Shown: positions 33,565 through 46,307, counted from the first letter of the stretch. The stretch is DNA of 64,000 nucleotides from Colocasia esculenta (GCA_014218235.1 CM024760.1:71922961-71986960); one strand, 5' to 3'. Numbers and translations: made by a program. The notes: a model not told the origin generated them from the letters alone.

Positions 33565-36379
33565 TGTAAGGCCCTCGAACATTGTTCTTATTATTCGGAT
33601 TTTTGTCATAATATACTTAGTTGCTTTTGTGTATATTGTTTATGTGTATATGTGCATATATGTATATACATACTTATTTCTGTATATATTATCTTTATTA
33701 AATTGTGTATATTATATTTGAATAATTCAAGGCATATTGTATGTATTTGTATATGGTGTATATATGCTATTTGATGTTTCTATTTTCTGGTCGAGATGCT
33801 AGTAAACGTCAACATCCATTGACGTTGAGGGCATGTTGATAGAAACCAGTGTGACGTTGACTCAGAGTTGGCGTCCAGATCGATCGTTGTTTATTTCCTT
33901 TTAACGGCAGAGAAGTGGTCGTTTACTTCTCAATTTTTATTGCAATTTCAAATCGAGAAACGGCTGTGTTTTCCCTAGTTCTGGATTTGGAAACCCATCT
34001 CCAACGGTAGGATTCCATCCTTAATGCATATCCAAACCCTTAGCTCTATAAAAACACATGTTCTTGGCCGAGTTAGGTCTTTTCGCCCAAAAAGAGAACA
34101 TAGGGTTTCTTGTGGTGAAAACTGAGTTTTGTGCGACATTAATTCGACGACTTGGGGTCTCATCCGACGATCTTCATCGACTAGGAGGTGCACTTGACAT
34201 TGGTGAAACTTCCCCGACTCCGGTGTGCGACCTACATCGACACAAAGACCATATCTGGGAGGATTTGGAGCACCCTCTTGGCTTGGCCGAGGAGGGCATC
34301 TTCGGCTAAATAATCCCATTAGACAATTTCTCCAAGGCAAGTGATCTAGGGATTTAGACCCTATACATGTCCCTTAGGTCTCAGGTTTTTATTGGATTTT
34401 TCCTCGTGTCCTACAACCCCAAATTCGTCAAATTTTATGCGTTCAGTCTGTGTTCTGCAGACAGGAACTTGACGACAAGCTTGCTACCATCAAGATCTTG
34501 AGTTGGCATTAACATCGTGTGCCGTTAACACCTGTTGGCGGCAACCCGTTTGCCGCCAAGTTCTTCAAGTTTTACAGAATGGCTATTTTGATCTCTGTGG
34601 TATGTTTGACGGATTTTTTGGTATATGTGCATGCTGTGAAAATTTTATTTAGTCAAGTATAGTCATTAGGTCATATCATGAGGAGGTGTCGAATTTCTGT
34701 AAATAATTTTATTTATTAAAATTTCTGTAAAGGGATAATGAGCATGATTTGACCATGATAATTCTTGAATAATTAAATCCATTGTATATTAGGGTTTCAA
34801 AAATTTTCCATGATGGTACGATGACTGATTTAAGGTTTTTGAACGGTTAGAACTGACTGTATAGATGTGAATCATGTTTAATGAAAATGCCTGAAATCTG
34901 TCTTAATTATTAAAATTAGATTTATTCTTCTGAAAAATCTGAAATTTTAGCTATGTGATATATATTATGTGTAAAGTCTGTGATAAAAATTCCGTTCTGT
35001 TTTGATAACAGTAGATATTGTTACTAATTTAATAAAAGGAAATGACCACGATGAGAATGTTAAGGTTAATCATGTGAAATTAAATGATTAGCAGCATGAT
35101 TAGGAGTGCAATATGATCTAATTATCATTGCGAAACAGTAGCATCATGTTATGAAAACTAAGCATGTGTAATTGTTAAAAAGTGAATGCAAATGTGTTAA
35201 ATAGTACATGTGTATAATGTGAACATGTGATTAAGTGGAATGTGTAAACTGTGCCGAGATTGACATTGCTACCATAGGGGACTGTGGAGCCGTACTATAG
35301 TAAAGTCCCTACGGAAAGGCTCAATATGTGTGATATCCTATGGGCATTATGATGAAATCCTAGAGGTGGGCAAGTACCACTAGTTAGGGTGGAGAGGGCT
35401 TCTCTCGGTCTGTTCAATAGCAAGATTCGTCACTGTGTTGCCTAGGTGGTGGATATGTGTTATGTGTATGTGTATGTGTGTCCTTCTTGTGGTGGTTTGG
35501 ACTATGTGTCACGGCAACTAAGTGTAAACAATGTAAATATGTGAATGTGAACATGTAAATTGTGCAAATGTGAAAGATGAGCATGTGAAAGTGTTAAATG
35601 AATGTGTTAGCATGCAAATAGATGTGAACTTGTGTACATGTCATTTATTTATATAAAACAGCAAGCTAAATGTGTAAATAAGTGTGATAATTGCACGTGA
35701 AAATGAGTAGATATCATGCTAGGTATGTTATTTATCATGTACATAGTTCCATGCTCTAGTTGTACATAATTGTGAAATGAATTGAATAAGATTTGAGTCC
35801 TTGAATCGTGTTGGCTACAACGTGTAGAAAGCATGCTATAGGCTTTCATATTTGTTTGGTTAAGTAATATGAAGCATGTACCATGTTTATTCCTAAATAT
35901 TTAAAAGGCTAGCATGTGTATGTGATATGTGTATGGATGCCATCTTTGGATTGCTTGCTGGGTCTTTTTAGACTCATACTTGCTTTAGCGTACAGGTGAG
36001 GCAGGTGCCTCCGTTCTTGAGGAGGACATAGTGACGAGCGACTCCGAGCGCGAGGCGTAGCTTCACTTCATTGGACGTTACTACATTGTTACTTTCTTTT
36101 CATTAGTATGTAAACTTTGAAATTGTAAAATTCATATGGACAATGTATTTTAATTAGAGTTGTAATAATGTGGACATTGGTATTTCTTTCCTTATTGCTA
36201 TATAGACTGTGGATATGTGATGATGATGGAATGAGAATATATTTTAATTCCACTTTAAATTTGATATTTGTGGACATCTCAATCTATTGTTTAGTGTTGG
36301 GTAAATGTCCCACTGTGTTGGCGTTTTTTGTACCGACGTGGATTGGTATAATCATACCGGTATAAGGAGGGTCGTTACA
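33565..36379 (+). repeat. G1 5' LTR
   Basis: A 2,815-bp LTR beginning TGTAAGGCCCTCGAA and ending GGGTCGTTACA, directly before a primer-binding site. The 3' copy starts at 41264. It has a TATA box at 34047-34054, a hairpin word gtctg...cagac in the leader, and a block of about 250 bp (35250-35520) shared with the otherwise different LTRs of the G2/G3 family. TG-rich words (gtgtaaatgtg) fill 35450-35650. ORFs of 60-120 codons inside are not genes. Confidence 0.93.
34047..34054 (+). promoter_or_regulatory. Candidate TATA box of the G1 5' LTR
   Basis: 'ctcTATAAAAAcac' is repeated in the 3' LTR at 41746-41753. If it is used, transcription starts near 34080 and the R-U5 leader is about 2.3 kb long. 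Confidence 0.6.
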
Positions 36380-36384
36380 GAGAT

Positions 36385-36395
36385 TGGTATCATAG
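36385..36395 (+). other. Primer-binding site of G1
   Basis: TGGTATCATAG lies five bases after the LTR. It matches the initiator tRNA-Met complement with one change. G2 and G3 have the exact TGGTATCAGAGC. Confidence 0.85.
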
Positions 36396-36767
36396 AAACC
36401 CAGGTTGAGATTGTACATGAATATACCATCATCTTCACAATATGCTAAGTCTTTATAGAATCTGTCCATATATGTAGAAAATGTCTAATAATGAATGAAA
36501 GATAGTTAAGAAAATAGTTAGGACTAAATAACTAGTTTCTAACTAGATTAAATTGTTTTTCAGGCTATGGGTACTCGTGGTAGGCGTGGTGCCCAAGCTC
36601 GTGATGACGAGCAAAGGCATGAGGACAGGGGTGAGCAGCAAACCCCAGCACCACAGGGTCCTACAGTATTTCCTCCACCACCGCCTGTGGATTATGGAGT
36701 CTTCATGCAAGGTCTGGTTCAGGCTATGCAGACCCAGGTGCATGCTCAGGCAGCACTGCAGGCTCAG

Positions 36768-36849
36768 GTTAGAATTGTTAGGTAGGAGTAGCCTGTTTTT
36801 TATTAAATGTATGATTGTTATGTGTTGCTTATATTGCTTGTTGTGGCAG
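36768..36849 (+). other. Putative gag intron 1, G1
   Basis: 82 bp, CAG|GTTAGA...TGGCAG|GCT, phase 0. The length is not a multiple of three and it contains an in-frame TAG right after the donor. It is collinear with 46686-46771 and 54873-54958. Confidence 0.65.
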
Positions 36850-37056
36850 GCTCAGGCTCCAGCTCCGATCCCTCAGAAGCATGGCCATGGTGGTCCTTCC
36901 ATCATGGAGAGATTCAAGAGGATGGCTCCGCCCTCTTTTAAGGGGGAGAGTCAACCACTTTTAGCAGAGAGCTGGATGAGGGAGATTGAGAAGATCTTCC
37001 GAGCCATTAGGTGTGCCGAGGAGGACAAAGTTAGTTTTGCCTCCTATATACTACAG

Positions 37057-37136
37057 GTATTTATTAATTATGTATACATGTACTTGTGTTAAGTTAAGTT
37101 TTGTCTAGATTGGTGCTTATGGGTTGTATCTTACAG
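37057..37136 (+). other. Putative gag intron 2, G1
   Basis: 80 bp, ACAG|GTATTT...TTACAG|GAG, phase 0, with in-frame stops. It splits the conserved gag segment that reads L-Q-x-x-A-D-x-W-W in related elements. It is collinear with 46964-47040 and 55151-55227. Confidence 0.7.
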
Positions 37137-37800
37137 GAGAGAGTCGATGTGTGGTGGGCCTCTTTACTTCACACCAGGTTCGAGGATGGTGTTGTCGAGG
37201 TGACTTGGGATGAGTTTATGAGGATGTTTCGGGCCAAGTTCATCCACGAGCATATCCAGGACAAGATGGAGCAGGAGTTCCTTTCTCTTACTCAGGGCTC
37301 CATGACGGTGTTAGAATATGAGGCCAGGTTTTCTGAACTGTCCAAGTATGCTCCTCACATAATTGTTGATGAGCGCAGGAAGGTGAAGAAGTTAGTGATG
37401 GGTCTTAAGCCATCACTGAGGTCGAGGCTTATGGTATTTGACCACCGTACGCTAGATGAGGCACTCAGCGCTGCGTGTAGACAAGAGAGTGAGATGGAGT
37501 AGTATCTGGAAGAGAAGAAGGCATCGCAGAAGAGATCTGCGCCACCTTTCCAGCGGCAGGACAGGAAGAAGGTCGTGTACCAGTCACTGCAGCATCCAGT
37601 GGCAGCTAGTAGTCAGCAAGCAGTTACTCCGCGGTCCCCTGGCATTAGGCCCAGTGATAAGAAGATGTGCCCTCACTATGGAAGAGCTCATGGTGGTACC
37701 AAGTGTTGGAAGATAGCAGGGAAGTGTCTCAAGTGTGGCAGTTCAGAGCATCAGATCCGAGAGTGTTCCAGACTGCAGCAGGGTGTTGAGTGTGAAGCGC

Positions 37801-40800
37801 CAGCCCCAACAGCTGCAACAGCAGCAGCATCAGTGACAAGGAGACCAGGAAGGCCTCGAGCCCCAGCTCGAGTGTTTGCTTTAGCGCGAGAGGATGCCGA
37901 GCAAGCGGAAAATGTCACGGAAGGTACGGTTCCATTCATGGGTGTGCAAGCTCGGGTTTTGTTTGATACGAGTGCCACTCACTCATGCATTTCTGAGTGG
38001 TTTGCAAAGCAGTTAGCTATAGAGTCAGGAGTAGAGGCTGAGGAGTTAGAGGTTCTGTTGTCTGTGCACACACCAGTAGGTATGGTATCGACTAGGAAGT
38101 GTATTTTCGTCTTTACCGATGTGCATTGAGGACCGAGGTTTAGTTGGGTGCTTCTTTTTGCTTAAGATGAAGGACTAAAATGCTATTCTAGGTCTAGATT
38201 GGCTAGAGGAGCACTATGCTTTGGTAGATTATCGTGGGAAGAAAATTACTTTACGTATTTCTGGTGAGGATGAGTTCTCGCATCCGTTCCAAGGAACATT
38301 GCGGGAAGGTTTGTGATCTCTGCCATGAAGGCGATGAGGATGGTGAACAAGGGGTGTGACGCTTTTCTTACCAGCGGGGTCTTGGTACCGAAGGCTGATC
38401 AGTCACCGACCCTTGAGGAGATTGAGGTAGTGCAAGAGTTTCCAGACGTGCTTCCTGATGATTTGTCTGGATTGCCACCGGCTAGGGAGATAGAGTTTAC
38501 TATAGAGTTGCTTCCAGGCACCTCTCCTATCTCTAAGGCTCCATATCGGATGGCACCTGCGGAATTAGCGGAGCTGAGGAAGCAGTTGTAGGATTTGCTA
38601 GACAAGGGATTTATTCACCCTAGTGTGTCACCTTAGGGCGCACCTGTATTATTCGTGAAGAAGAAGAATGGTTCCCTTAGATTGTGCATTGATTATAGAA
38701 AGCTCAACCAGGGGATTGTGAAGAACATGTATCCCTTACCACGGATTGATGATTTGTTCGATCAGCTGTGGAGTGCATCGATGTTTTCTAAGATTGATCT
38801 ACAGTCTGGCTACCATCAGTTTAGGATTAGGAGTGAAGATGTGTCCAAGACAACCTTTAGGACTCGTTATGGACATTATGAGTTTTTGGTGCTTCCATTT
38901 GGTTTGACCAACACCCCTGCAGCGTTCATGGATCTCATGAACAGGGTGTTTAGACCTTATTTGGATAGCTTCATCGTGGTATTCATTGACGATGTGCTAG
39001 TCTATTCTCCCGATGAGGCTACACACCGTGATCATTTGAGAGTTGTTCTGGAGGTTCTTGAGAGCACAAGTAATATGCCAAGTTTAGCAAGTGTGATTTC
39101 TAGATGCGTGAGGTTCATTTCCTTGGGCATGTTATCTCAGGCGCTGGAGTAGCAGTTGATCCGGCGAAGGTCCACGCTATGTTAGATTGGGAGATTCCAA
39201 GAACCCCATCAAAGATTCAGAGTTTTCTTGGTTTAGCAGGCTATTATAGGCGATTTATTGAAGGATTTGCATCGATCGCCACTCCTTTGACTAAGCTAAC
39301 CAGGAAGCGTGTGAAGTTTGTATGGTCTGAGGATTGCGAGAGCAGCTTTCAGTTGCTGAAGGAGAAGCTTACTTCTGCACCTGTATTGATCTTGCCGAGT
39401 GGTGTAGAGGGTTTTGCCATCTATTCGGATGCTTCTCAGATCGGTCTTGGCTGTGTGTTGATGCAGCATGGTAGGGTAGTCGCATATGCTTCTCGCCAAT
39501 TGAAGGAGCATGAGCATAACTATTCAACTCATGATTTGGAGCTTGTGGCAGTGGTTCATGCACTGAAGATCAGGAGACACTATCTTTATGGTGTCAAGTT
39601 CGAGGTGTTCACTTACCACAAGAGTCTGAGGTATCTCTTCTCTCAGAAGAAGTTGAACCTGCGGCAGAGGAGATGGATTGAGTTCCTCAAGGACTATGAC
39701 TTCGAGCTTCAGTATCATCTTGTGAAGGTGAATGTCGTGGCAGATGCTCTTAGCAGGAAGAGATCTTTGCTCCAGCAGGATTGGAAGATGTTGGAGGATG
39801 CAGCCTGTGCGATGACTGAGTTAGAGCCATTGTTATGTCAGGCTTTCGTGGCTCAGTTGTCTATTCGGTCCACTGTTATAGATGAGGTGATTGAGCAGCA
39901 GAAGGCTGATCCTAGACTCCAGGAGTTGGTAGGCAAGGCAGGCATTGCTCGTGATGAGGACGGTGTCAATAGATTTCAGCACCAAGTTTGTGTTCCTGAT
40001 GTTGTAGATGTCTGTGAGCATGTCCTAGCAGAAGCTCATTGGTCGAAGTTCTCTATTCATCGGGGCAACACTAAGGTGTACCAGGATTTGAAGAGATCCT
40101 TCTGGTGGTCTAGCATGAAGAAGGATGTAGCTAATTTCGTATCCAGGTGTTTGGTATGCCAGCAAGTGAAGGCCGAGCGTTAGCGACCATCTGGTCTTAT
40201 GCAGAAGATAGAGATCCCAGTATGGAAGTGGGAGGCTATCACTATGGATTTTTGGACGGTTTGCCCAGATCCGTGAAGGGCAATGACTCGATTTGGGTAA
40301 TTGTGGATTGTTTCTCCAAGACGGCGCATTTCTTACCGATGAAGAAGAAGCAGTCCACGGAGAGTTTGGCTAGGCTGTATATTAGTAGCATTGTGAGGTT
40401 TAATGGTGTGCCGAAGTCGATTATTTCTGATTGAGACCCAAGGTTTACATCGAGGTTGTGGCAGGGTCATCAAGGACTATCCAGACGCTCGAGGATATGC
40501 TGAGAGTGTGTGTGCTTGATTGTAAGGGTGATTAAGAGCATCATTTGCCTCTTGTGGAGTTTGCCTACAACAACAGTTTTCATGTGAGCATTGGTATGGC
40601 TCCGTTTGAGGCTTTGTATGGGTGGCCTTGTAGATCTGCTTTGTGTTGGGATGAGACATGTGATAGGCAGTTGATTGGTCCGGAGTTGGTGCAGGAGACT
40701 TCGGATAAAATTTAGCTTATCAGGCAGAGGCATGTTGCGGCGTAGGATAGGCAGAAGAGTTATGCCGACAACAGAAAGAAGGATTCATAGTTCGAGGTTG

Positions 40801-41216
40801 GCGAGCATGTTTTTCTGAAGGTTTCGCCTACCCGAGGCATTGTTAGGTTTGGCAGGCATAACAAGTTGAGTCCTAGATTCATTGGCTCGTATGAGATTCT
40901 TAAGTGGATGGGCAACGTGGCATATGATCTAGCTTTACCCCCGGCACTAGCAAGTGTACATCCTGTATTCCACATATCTATGCTTAGGAGGTATGTGTGA
41001 GATCTTTCGCATATTATTAGTCATGATCCAGTAGAGATTCAGCTAGATCTATCGTATGTTGAGCAACCTGTAGAATTTCTTGACCAGAAGGTTCAGCACC
41101 TTAGGAACAAGAGTATTGCGTCCGTAAAGGTACTTTGGCGACACTTCTCACGGGAGGAGGCTACATGGGAGCTTGAGGATGCTATGATGAAGAAGTATCC
41201 CCTGTTGTTTGGTTAG
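37801..41216 (+). pseudogene. pol: G1 pol (protease, RT, RNase H, integrase, chromodomain-like end), broken
   Basis: The protease motif reads FDTSATHS (near 37968) where an active enzyme has DTGA. The reverse transcriptase is open from 38655 with FIDDVLVYS (near 38985). RNase H has YSDASQIGLGC (near 39425). The integrase zinc finger is at 40015-40165, and the core is broken. Stops include 38176, 38588, 38633, 40180, 40432, 40534, 40712, 40743 and 40998, many of them Gln or Arg codons turned to TAG/TGA relative to G2. A deletion of about 70 nt near 40463 removes the HPQTDGQSE segment with the catalytic Glu. The tail (41060-41216) keeps the chromodomain-like block VKVLWRHFSREEATWELED. It would copy and integrate G1, but cannot do so now. 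Confidence 0.9.
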
Positions 41217-41249
41217 TATGTCGTTCTAACTTCGAGGATGAAGTTTTCT

Positions 41250-41263
41250 TTTAGGGGGAGAGG
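41250..41263 (+). other. Polypurine tract of G1
   Basis: TTTAGGGGGAGAGG directly precedes the 3' LTR start TGTAAGG. Confidence 0.85.
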
Positions 41264-43007
41264 TGTAAGGCCCTCGAACTTTGTTCTTATTATTCATATT
41301 TTTGTCATATTATACTTAGTTGCTTTTGTGTATATTGTTTATGTGTATATGTGCATAAATGTATATACATACTTATTTCTGTATATATTATCTTTATTAA
41401 ATTGTGCATATTGTATTTGAATAATTCAGAGCATATTGTGTGTACTTGTATATGGTGTATATATGCTATTTCATATTTCTGTTTTCTGGTCGAGATGCCA
41501 GTAAATGTCAACATCCATTGACGTTGAGGGCATGTTGACGGCAACCAGTGTGCCGTTGACTCAGAGTTGGCGTCCAGATTGATGGCCGTTTATTTCCTGT
41601 TAATGGCAGAGAAGTGGTCGTTTACTTCCCAATTTCTGTTGCGATTTCAAATCGAGAAACGACTGCATTTTCCCCGATTCTGGATTTGGAAACCCATCTC
41701 CAATGGTAGGATTCCATCCTTAATGCGTATCCAAACCCTTAGCTCTATAAAAACACCTGTTCTTGGCCGAGTTAGGTCTTTTTGCCCAAAAAGAGAACAT
41801 AGGGTTTCCTGTGGTGAAAACTGAGTTTTGTGCGACCTTAATCCGACGACTTGGGGTGTCATCCGACGATCTTCATCGACTAGGAGGTGCACTTGACATT
41901 GGTGATGCTTCCACGACTCCGGTGTGCGACCTACATCGACACAAGACCGGATCTGGGAGGATTTGGAGCACCCTCTTGGCTTGGTCGAGGACGGCATCTT
42001 CGGCTAAATAATCCCATTACACAATTTCTCAAAGGCAAGTGATCTAGGGATTTCGTCCCTATACATGTCCCTTAGGTCTCAGGTTTTTATTGGATTTTTC
42101 CTCGTGTCCTAGAACCCCCAATTCGTCAAATTTTGTGCATTCAGTCTGTGTTTCTGTAGACAGGAACTTGATGGCAAGCTTGCTGTCATCAAGATCTTGA
42201 GTTGGCAGCAACATCGTGTGCCGTTAACCCCTGTTGGCGGCAACCCCTTTGCCGCCAAGTTCTTCAAGTTTTACATAATGGCTATTTTGATCTTTGTGGT
42301 ATGTTTGACAGATTTTTCGTTATATGTGCAAGCTGTGAAAATTTTATTTGGTCAAGTACAGTCATTAGGTCATATAATGAGGAGGTGTCAAATTTTTGTA
42401 AATAGTTTTATTTATTAAAATTTCTGTAAAGGGATAATGAGCATGATTTGACAATGATAATTTTTGAATAATTAGATCCATTGTATATTAGGGTTTCAAA
42501 AAATTTCATGATGGTACGATGACTGATTTCAGGTTTTTTAACTATTAGAACCAGCTGTATGGATGAGAATCATGTTTAATGAAATTTTTGATGAAAATGC
42601 CTGAAATCTATCTTAATTATTAAAATTAGATTTACTGTTCCGAAAAATCTGAAAATTTAGCTATGTGATACATATTCTGTGTAAAGTCTGTGATAAAAAT
42701 TCTGTTCCTGTTTTGATAACATTAGATACTGTTACTAATTTAATAAAAGGAAATGACCACGATGAGAATGTTAAGATTAATCATGTGAAATTAAATGATT
42801 AGCAGCATGATTAGGACTGCGATATGATCTAATTATCATTGTGAAACAGTAGCATCATGTTATGAAAACTAAAGCATGTGTAATTGTTAAAAAGTGAATG
42901 CAAATGTGTTAAATAGTGCATGTGTATAATGTGAACATGTGATTAAGTGGAATGTGTAAATTGTGCCGAGATTGACACTGCTACCACAGAGGGCTGTGGA
43001 GCGGTAT
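41264..43007 (+). repeat. G1 3' LTR, left part (interrupted)
   Basis: It is collinear with 33565-35294 of the 5' LTR, including the TATA box at 41746-41753. It stops at 43007, where the G2/G3 array begins, and resumes at 62610. The last five bases are ggtat. Confidence 0.93.
43003..43007 (+). other. Target-site duplication, left copy (ggtat)
   Basis: ggtat directly precedes LTR-L. The same five bases directly follow LTR-R at 62610-62614. Removing the insert with one copy restores a sequence collinear with the G1 5' LTR near 35295. Confidence 0.9.
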
Positions 43008-46000
43008 TGTAAGACCCTCGAATTTCCGTCGCATTATTTATATTTATATGTGTATATTTGTGCTTGTGTATGTATGTACATATTTACTTACGCATTAATT
43101 AGTATAATTACGTGTGCATGTGTTTATATTAAATATAAATAATGTATGTATTGCATGGTGATAGTATGGATATAATACCGTATACATATTGCATGTATAT
43201 ATGCATGGTATGCTTGGTTTTCTGCATAATTTAGAGTTCTGGCCGAAGGCCATCTTGGCGTCAAACCCAGGCCGTTTAGCTGGTGTCAGCGTCCAGACAT
43301 GGATGCCAACACTCATCCTGGCGTCCAGTGATATGGACGCCAATCTCTCTGGCCTGCATGCGCAGCAGAGCTGCAAACTTCTGAAACAAGGTAAGCCAAC
43401 CATTGGTGGATGTCCCCAACGGCTCTGAAGGCTGTCAAATCAGCATGGTGAGTGGGAGAGAGACTCTCCTTATGTCTGAACCCGAAATGGCCTCTCCCCG
43501 CTCCTCACTTCACCTTGCAAGAGGAGAAAAAGAGAAAAAAAAACCCTAGAGAGAAAACTGTGAGAAAACCCCCTCTTAGCACCCACAAATCCGACCCCCT
43601 GGAGCTTGATCCGGCGTTCCACTGCTTCAAGAAGGTAGCTGGATCAAAGGAGGAGGCTTCCCCGACATCCTCTTGGCGTGGAGATCATCCAGGAGCCCGG
43701 AGGAGAGATCATTTGGAGGGAGTTCTGCACTTCTTGGGACAGCCCAAGGAGGGCTTCACCAACACCCTAAACCCTTTGGAAAAATTTTTAAAAGGCAAGT
43801 GACCTATCCATGATGTCCCCGTATGAGTCTAGGTCGGTTTTGCTATTTTTATGGATTATTCCTCGAGTCCTAGACCCTCCCATTCACCCAAGTTTGAGAG
43901 GTCGGGTCTGTGTTTCTGCACAGACCTGATTCGACGGCAAGGTCCATGGACGCCCATATCATGCTTGGCGTCCATCGGCCATGCCGCTGACCCTGAGTCA
44001 GCGGCCAGAGACCGCCGCCAAGTTCCTCTGGACAGAACAGTGAACTGTTCTGCCCTTCCTTTACATTAATTTCGGTATGGTTTCCGTGATGAGGATATAT
44101 GGTAATCCTATACTCTATGTATATTGTCAATTGTGGTGTGTGTGATGTGGTGTGTGATGGTGAATGTAGGAAATATTGTATCCTATGAATTGTGAGCATG
44201 ACTTGTTAACGATCTTGTCAAATTTATGTTTCATGATTAGGATTAGTATTAATGCTTGGTTTTGGTCTGATCATGAAGGTTAGTGGGTCAGTATATGTGT
44301 TTGCAATTTTGGTAAATTATCCATGCTTGTGTAATTTGCTAATAAATCCGGTTCGGTAAAATAAAAGCATACAAGAAAGATTGTGATGATTAATCTATAG
44401 AGGTATGATTTAGGGTAATCTTGTTTTCTCAAATCATGCATATGTTAGTAGCCTCTGTTTAAAACAGTAAGTGGCAAAGTGCAAGACGTGTTAAACCCCA
44501 TGTTAGCTTAAGTTGTGAATAGTATGCTAATTAGGTGTTTTATTTTCTGTAAATTCTATTTAGCTCAGAAAAATCTGAAAATTTGAGTGTATGATCTTGA
44601 ACCCGAAAACAGCATGTGGTTAAAATTTCAGGTCATTTGGATCAGTAAATAAAAAGTTATGTATTTTCATGTGAAATGTGATAATCTACGTGTATTATCG
44701 TAATGCGATTAGTTATTGTCTAAAACCAACTTGATTGGTGAAATTACTGTGTGCTAAGCTCTTGAAATTCTGTAGTACCATGTTAGGAAAAACAGAGATA
44801 TTAATGTGAGTGAGAAAGTGAATGTGATGAAAAGTGTGAAGTGTAAAACCATGTGTAAAACGGTAAATGTGTAAATGTGTAACTGTGCCAATGTGACACT
44901 GCTTCCGTAGAGGGCAGTGGAGCTGTATCAGGGAAAAGTCCCCCTGAGAAAGTTCATTGTGTAAGTGACCCTAAGGGCATTAGGGGGAAATCCTGGAGGT
45001 GGACAAGTACCACTGGTTAGGGTGGAGACTTGTTCTCCCGGTCTGCGCAGTCCAAGAGTCGCCATTGGAATGCCTAGATGGCGTCTATGTGTAATGTGAT
45101 GTGTATATGTCCTTCTTTGGTGGTTTGGACTATGTGTCACGGCACCTAAAATGTGTAATGTGAAATGTGTAATGTGTATGTGTCCATGTGTAAATGTGTA
45201 AGTGACAATGTGAATGTGTATGTGTAAAGTGAACCATGTGAAAGAGGAAATTTGTGTAAAGAAAATGTGAAACTAAAGATGTGAAAATGTGTTATTGAAA
45301 ACCATGTGAGACAAATCTGAAATCATGTGAAATCAGTGAATTTATGTTATTATCATCATGTTATTATGTGCAAAGATGTTTAGAATCCATGTTAGGGATA
45401 ATTGGTGAAAACGGGCAAAAGATAGCATGATTGTTTGAACACATGATATGTTTTATGCAATATTGTAGCTTTCATGTATAGGTTTACAGCCGTTAAACCA
45501 TGTGAAATCAGCAACCTAAAGCATGTGAAAAGGTTATGTATGCACTTAAGGACATGTGAAATCCATGCTAGTTGTGTTCCCCTTTCATGTATGTAAAATG
45601 TTCATGTTGGTAGCTCTCATGTCTTAGTTCTTTAAAGATTAAAGTTTCATGAGTAAATTGAATAGAGAGCATGTGATAGGTGAATTTTATTCTTAGAAAT
45701 CTGAAAGCATGATCCATGTATAAAATTGTAAAACTTTCATGATAGGTTGAAACTTTGAATTGACTAGCATGCCATGTGTTGCAAATTGTAAATGTGCATG
45801 TAGAAACCACTAGGACTTGTACGTGTATATCATGAGTGGTGTTGCTTGCTGAGTCCTTGGACTCACTCCTTGCTTCGGCGTACAGGTGTAGTTGGTGACG
45901 TGGCACCTTTGGAGGAGGCAGCAGAGACGGACTCCGAGCGCGGAGACTAGCTTTGGAGTTTCTTTGAGATTGTGTATTTCATAAGTATGAAATTTGAACA

Positions 46001-46290
46001 TTGTATTAGAGTATTATGAAAAGGATGTATAAGTGTGGACAATTTGTATTTTATTTCAGCAATTTAAATCATGTGGACCTTTAGTTCTTTTATGTTAATG
46101 GCGAATTGCATGTATGTTTAATGTGGATGATGAATGAATGGAGACAATTGTCTTTTACTTCCGCTACTCTGTTGTATATTCGCGTGTATCTCAGCTGTAT
46201 GTATCGTTTGGGTAAATGTCCCACTGTGAGGACTCTTGCTATACCGACGTGGGTTGGTATAACCGTACCGGTATAATGAGGGCCGTCACA
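43008..46290 (+). repeat. LTR-L of the nested array
   Basis: 3,283 bp, TGTAAGACCC...GGGCCGTCACA. It contains:
- inverted GGACGCC/GGCGTCC words at 43250-43345 and 43945-43975;
- hairpin gtctgtg-N6-cacagac at 43906-43925;
- a 20-bp near-perfect palindrome at 44033-44052;
- a block (44885-45145) shared with the G1 LTR;
- TG-rich words at 45145-45330.
It differs from LTR-M mainly by scattered substitutions and an approx. 20-bp indel near 43040. I see no convincing TATA box. Confidence 0.93.
44033..44052 (+). other. 20-bp palindrome in LTR-L
   Basis: cagaacagtgaactgttctg has two 9-nt arms around 'ga'. It is conserved in LTR-M (52216-52235) and LTR-R (60393-60412), even though LTR-R has lost many single bases elsewhere. 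It may be an RNA dimer or packaging structure in the leader (inference). Confidence 0.6.
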
Positions 46291-46295
46291 GAGAT

Positions 46296-46307
46296 TGGTA
46301 TCAGAGC
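46296..46307 (+). other. Primer-binding site of G2
   Basis: TGGTATCAGAGC, exact initiator tRNA-Met complement, five bases after LTR-L. Confidence 0.92.

Larger units (their letters stand above)
36567..37800 (+). pseudogene. gag: G1 gag with two intron-like gaps and a stop
   Basis: ATG at 36567. Exon 1 is 36567-36767, exon 2 36850-37056, and exon 3 starts at 37137. Each exon is a whole number of codons, so joining at GT-AG sites keeps one frame. The joined product runs from a Gln/Ala-rich N-terminus through MERFKRMAPPSFKG, to VWWASLLHTRF, which lies right after intron 2, and FRAKFIHEHIQDKMEQEFLS. This is a typical gypsy retrotransposon gag. TAG at 37500-37502 (Gln in G2) interrupts it. The zinc knuckle CLKCGSSEHQIRECS follows near 37730. 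It would form the particle and bind RNA. Confidence 0.85.

Noticed and set aside
46296..46307. tRNA gene at TGGTATCAGAGC sites
   Set aside because: Only the 12-base tRNA 3'-end complement is present. These are primer-binding sites.
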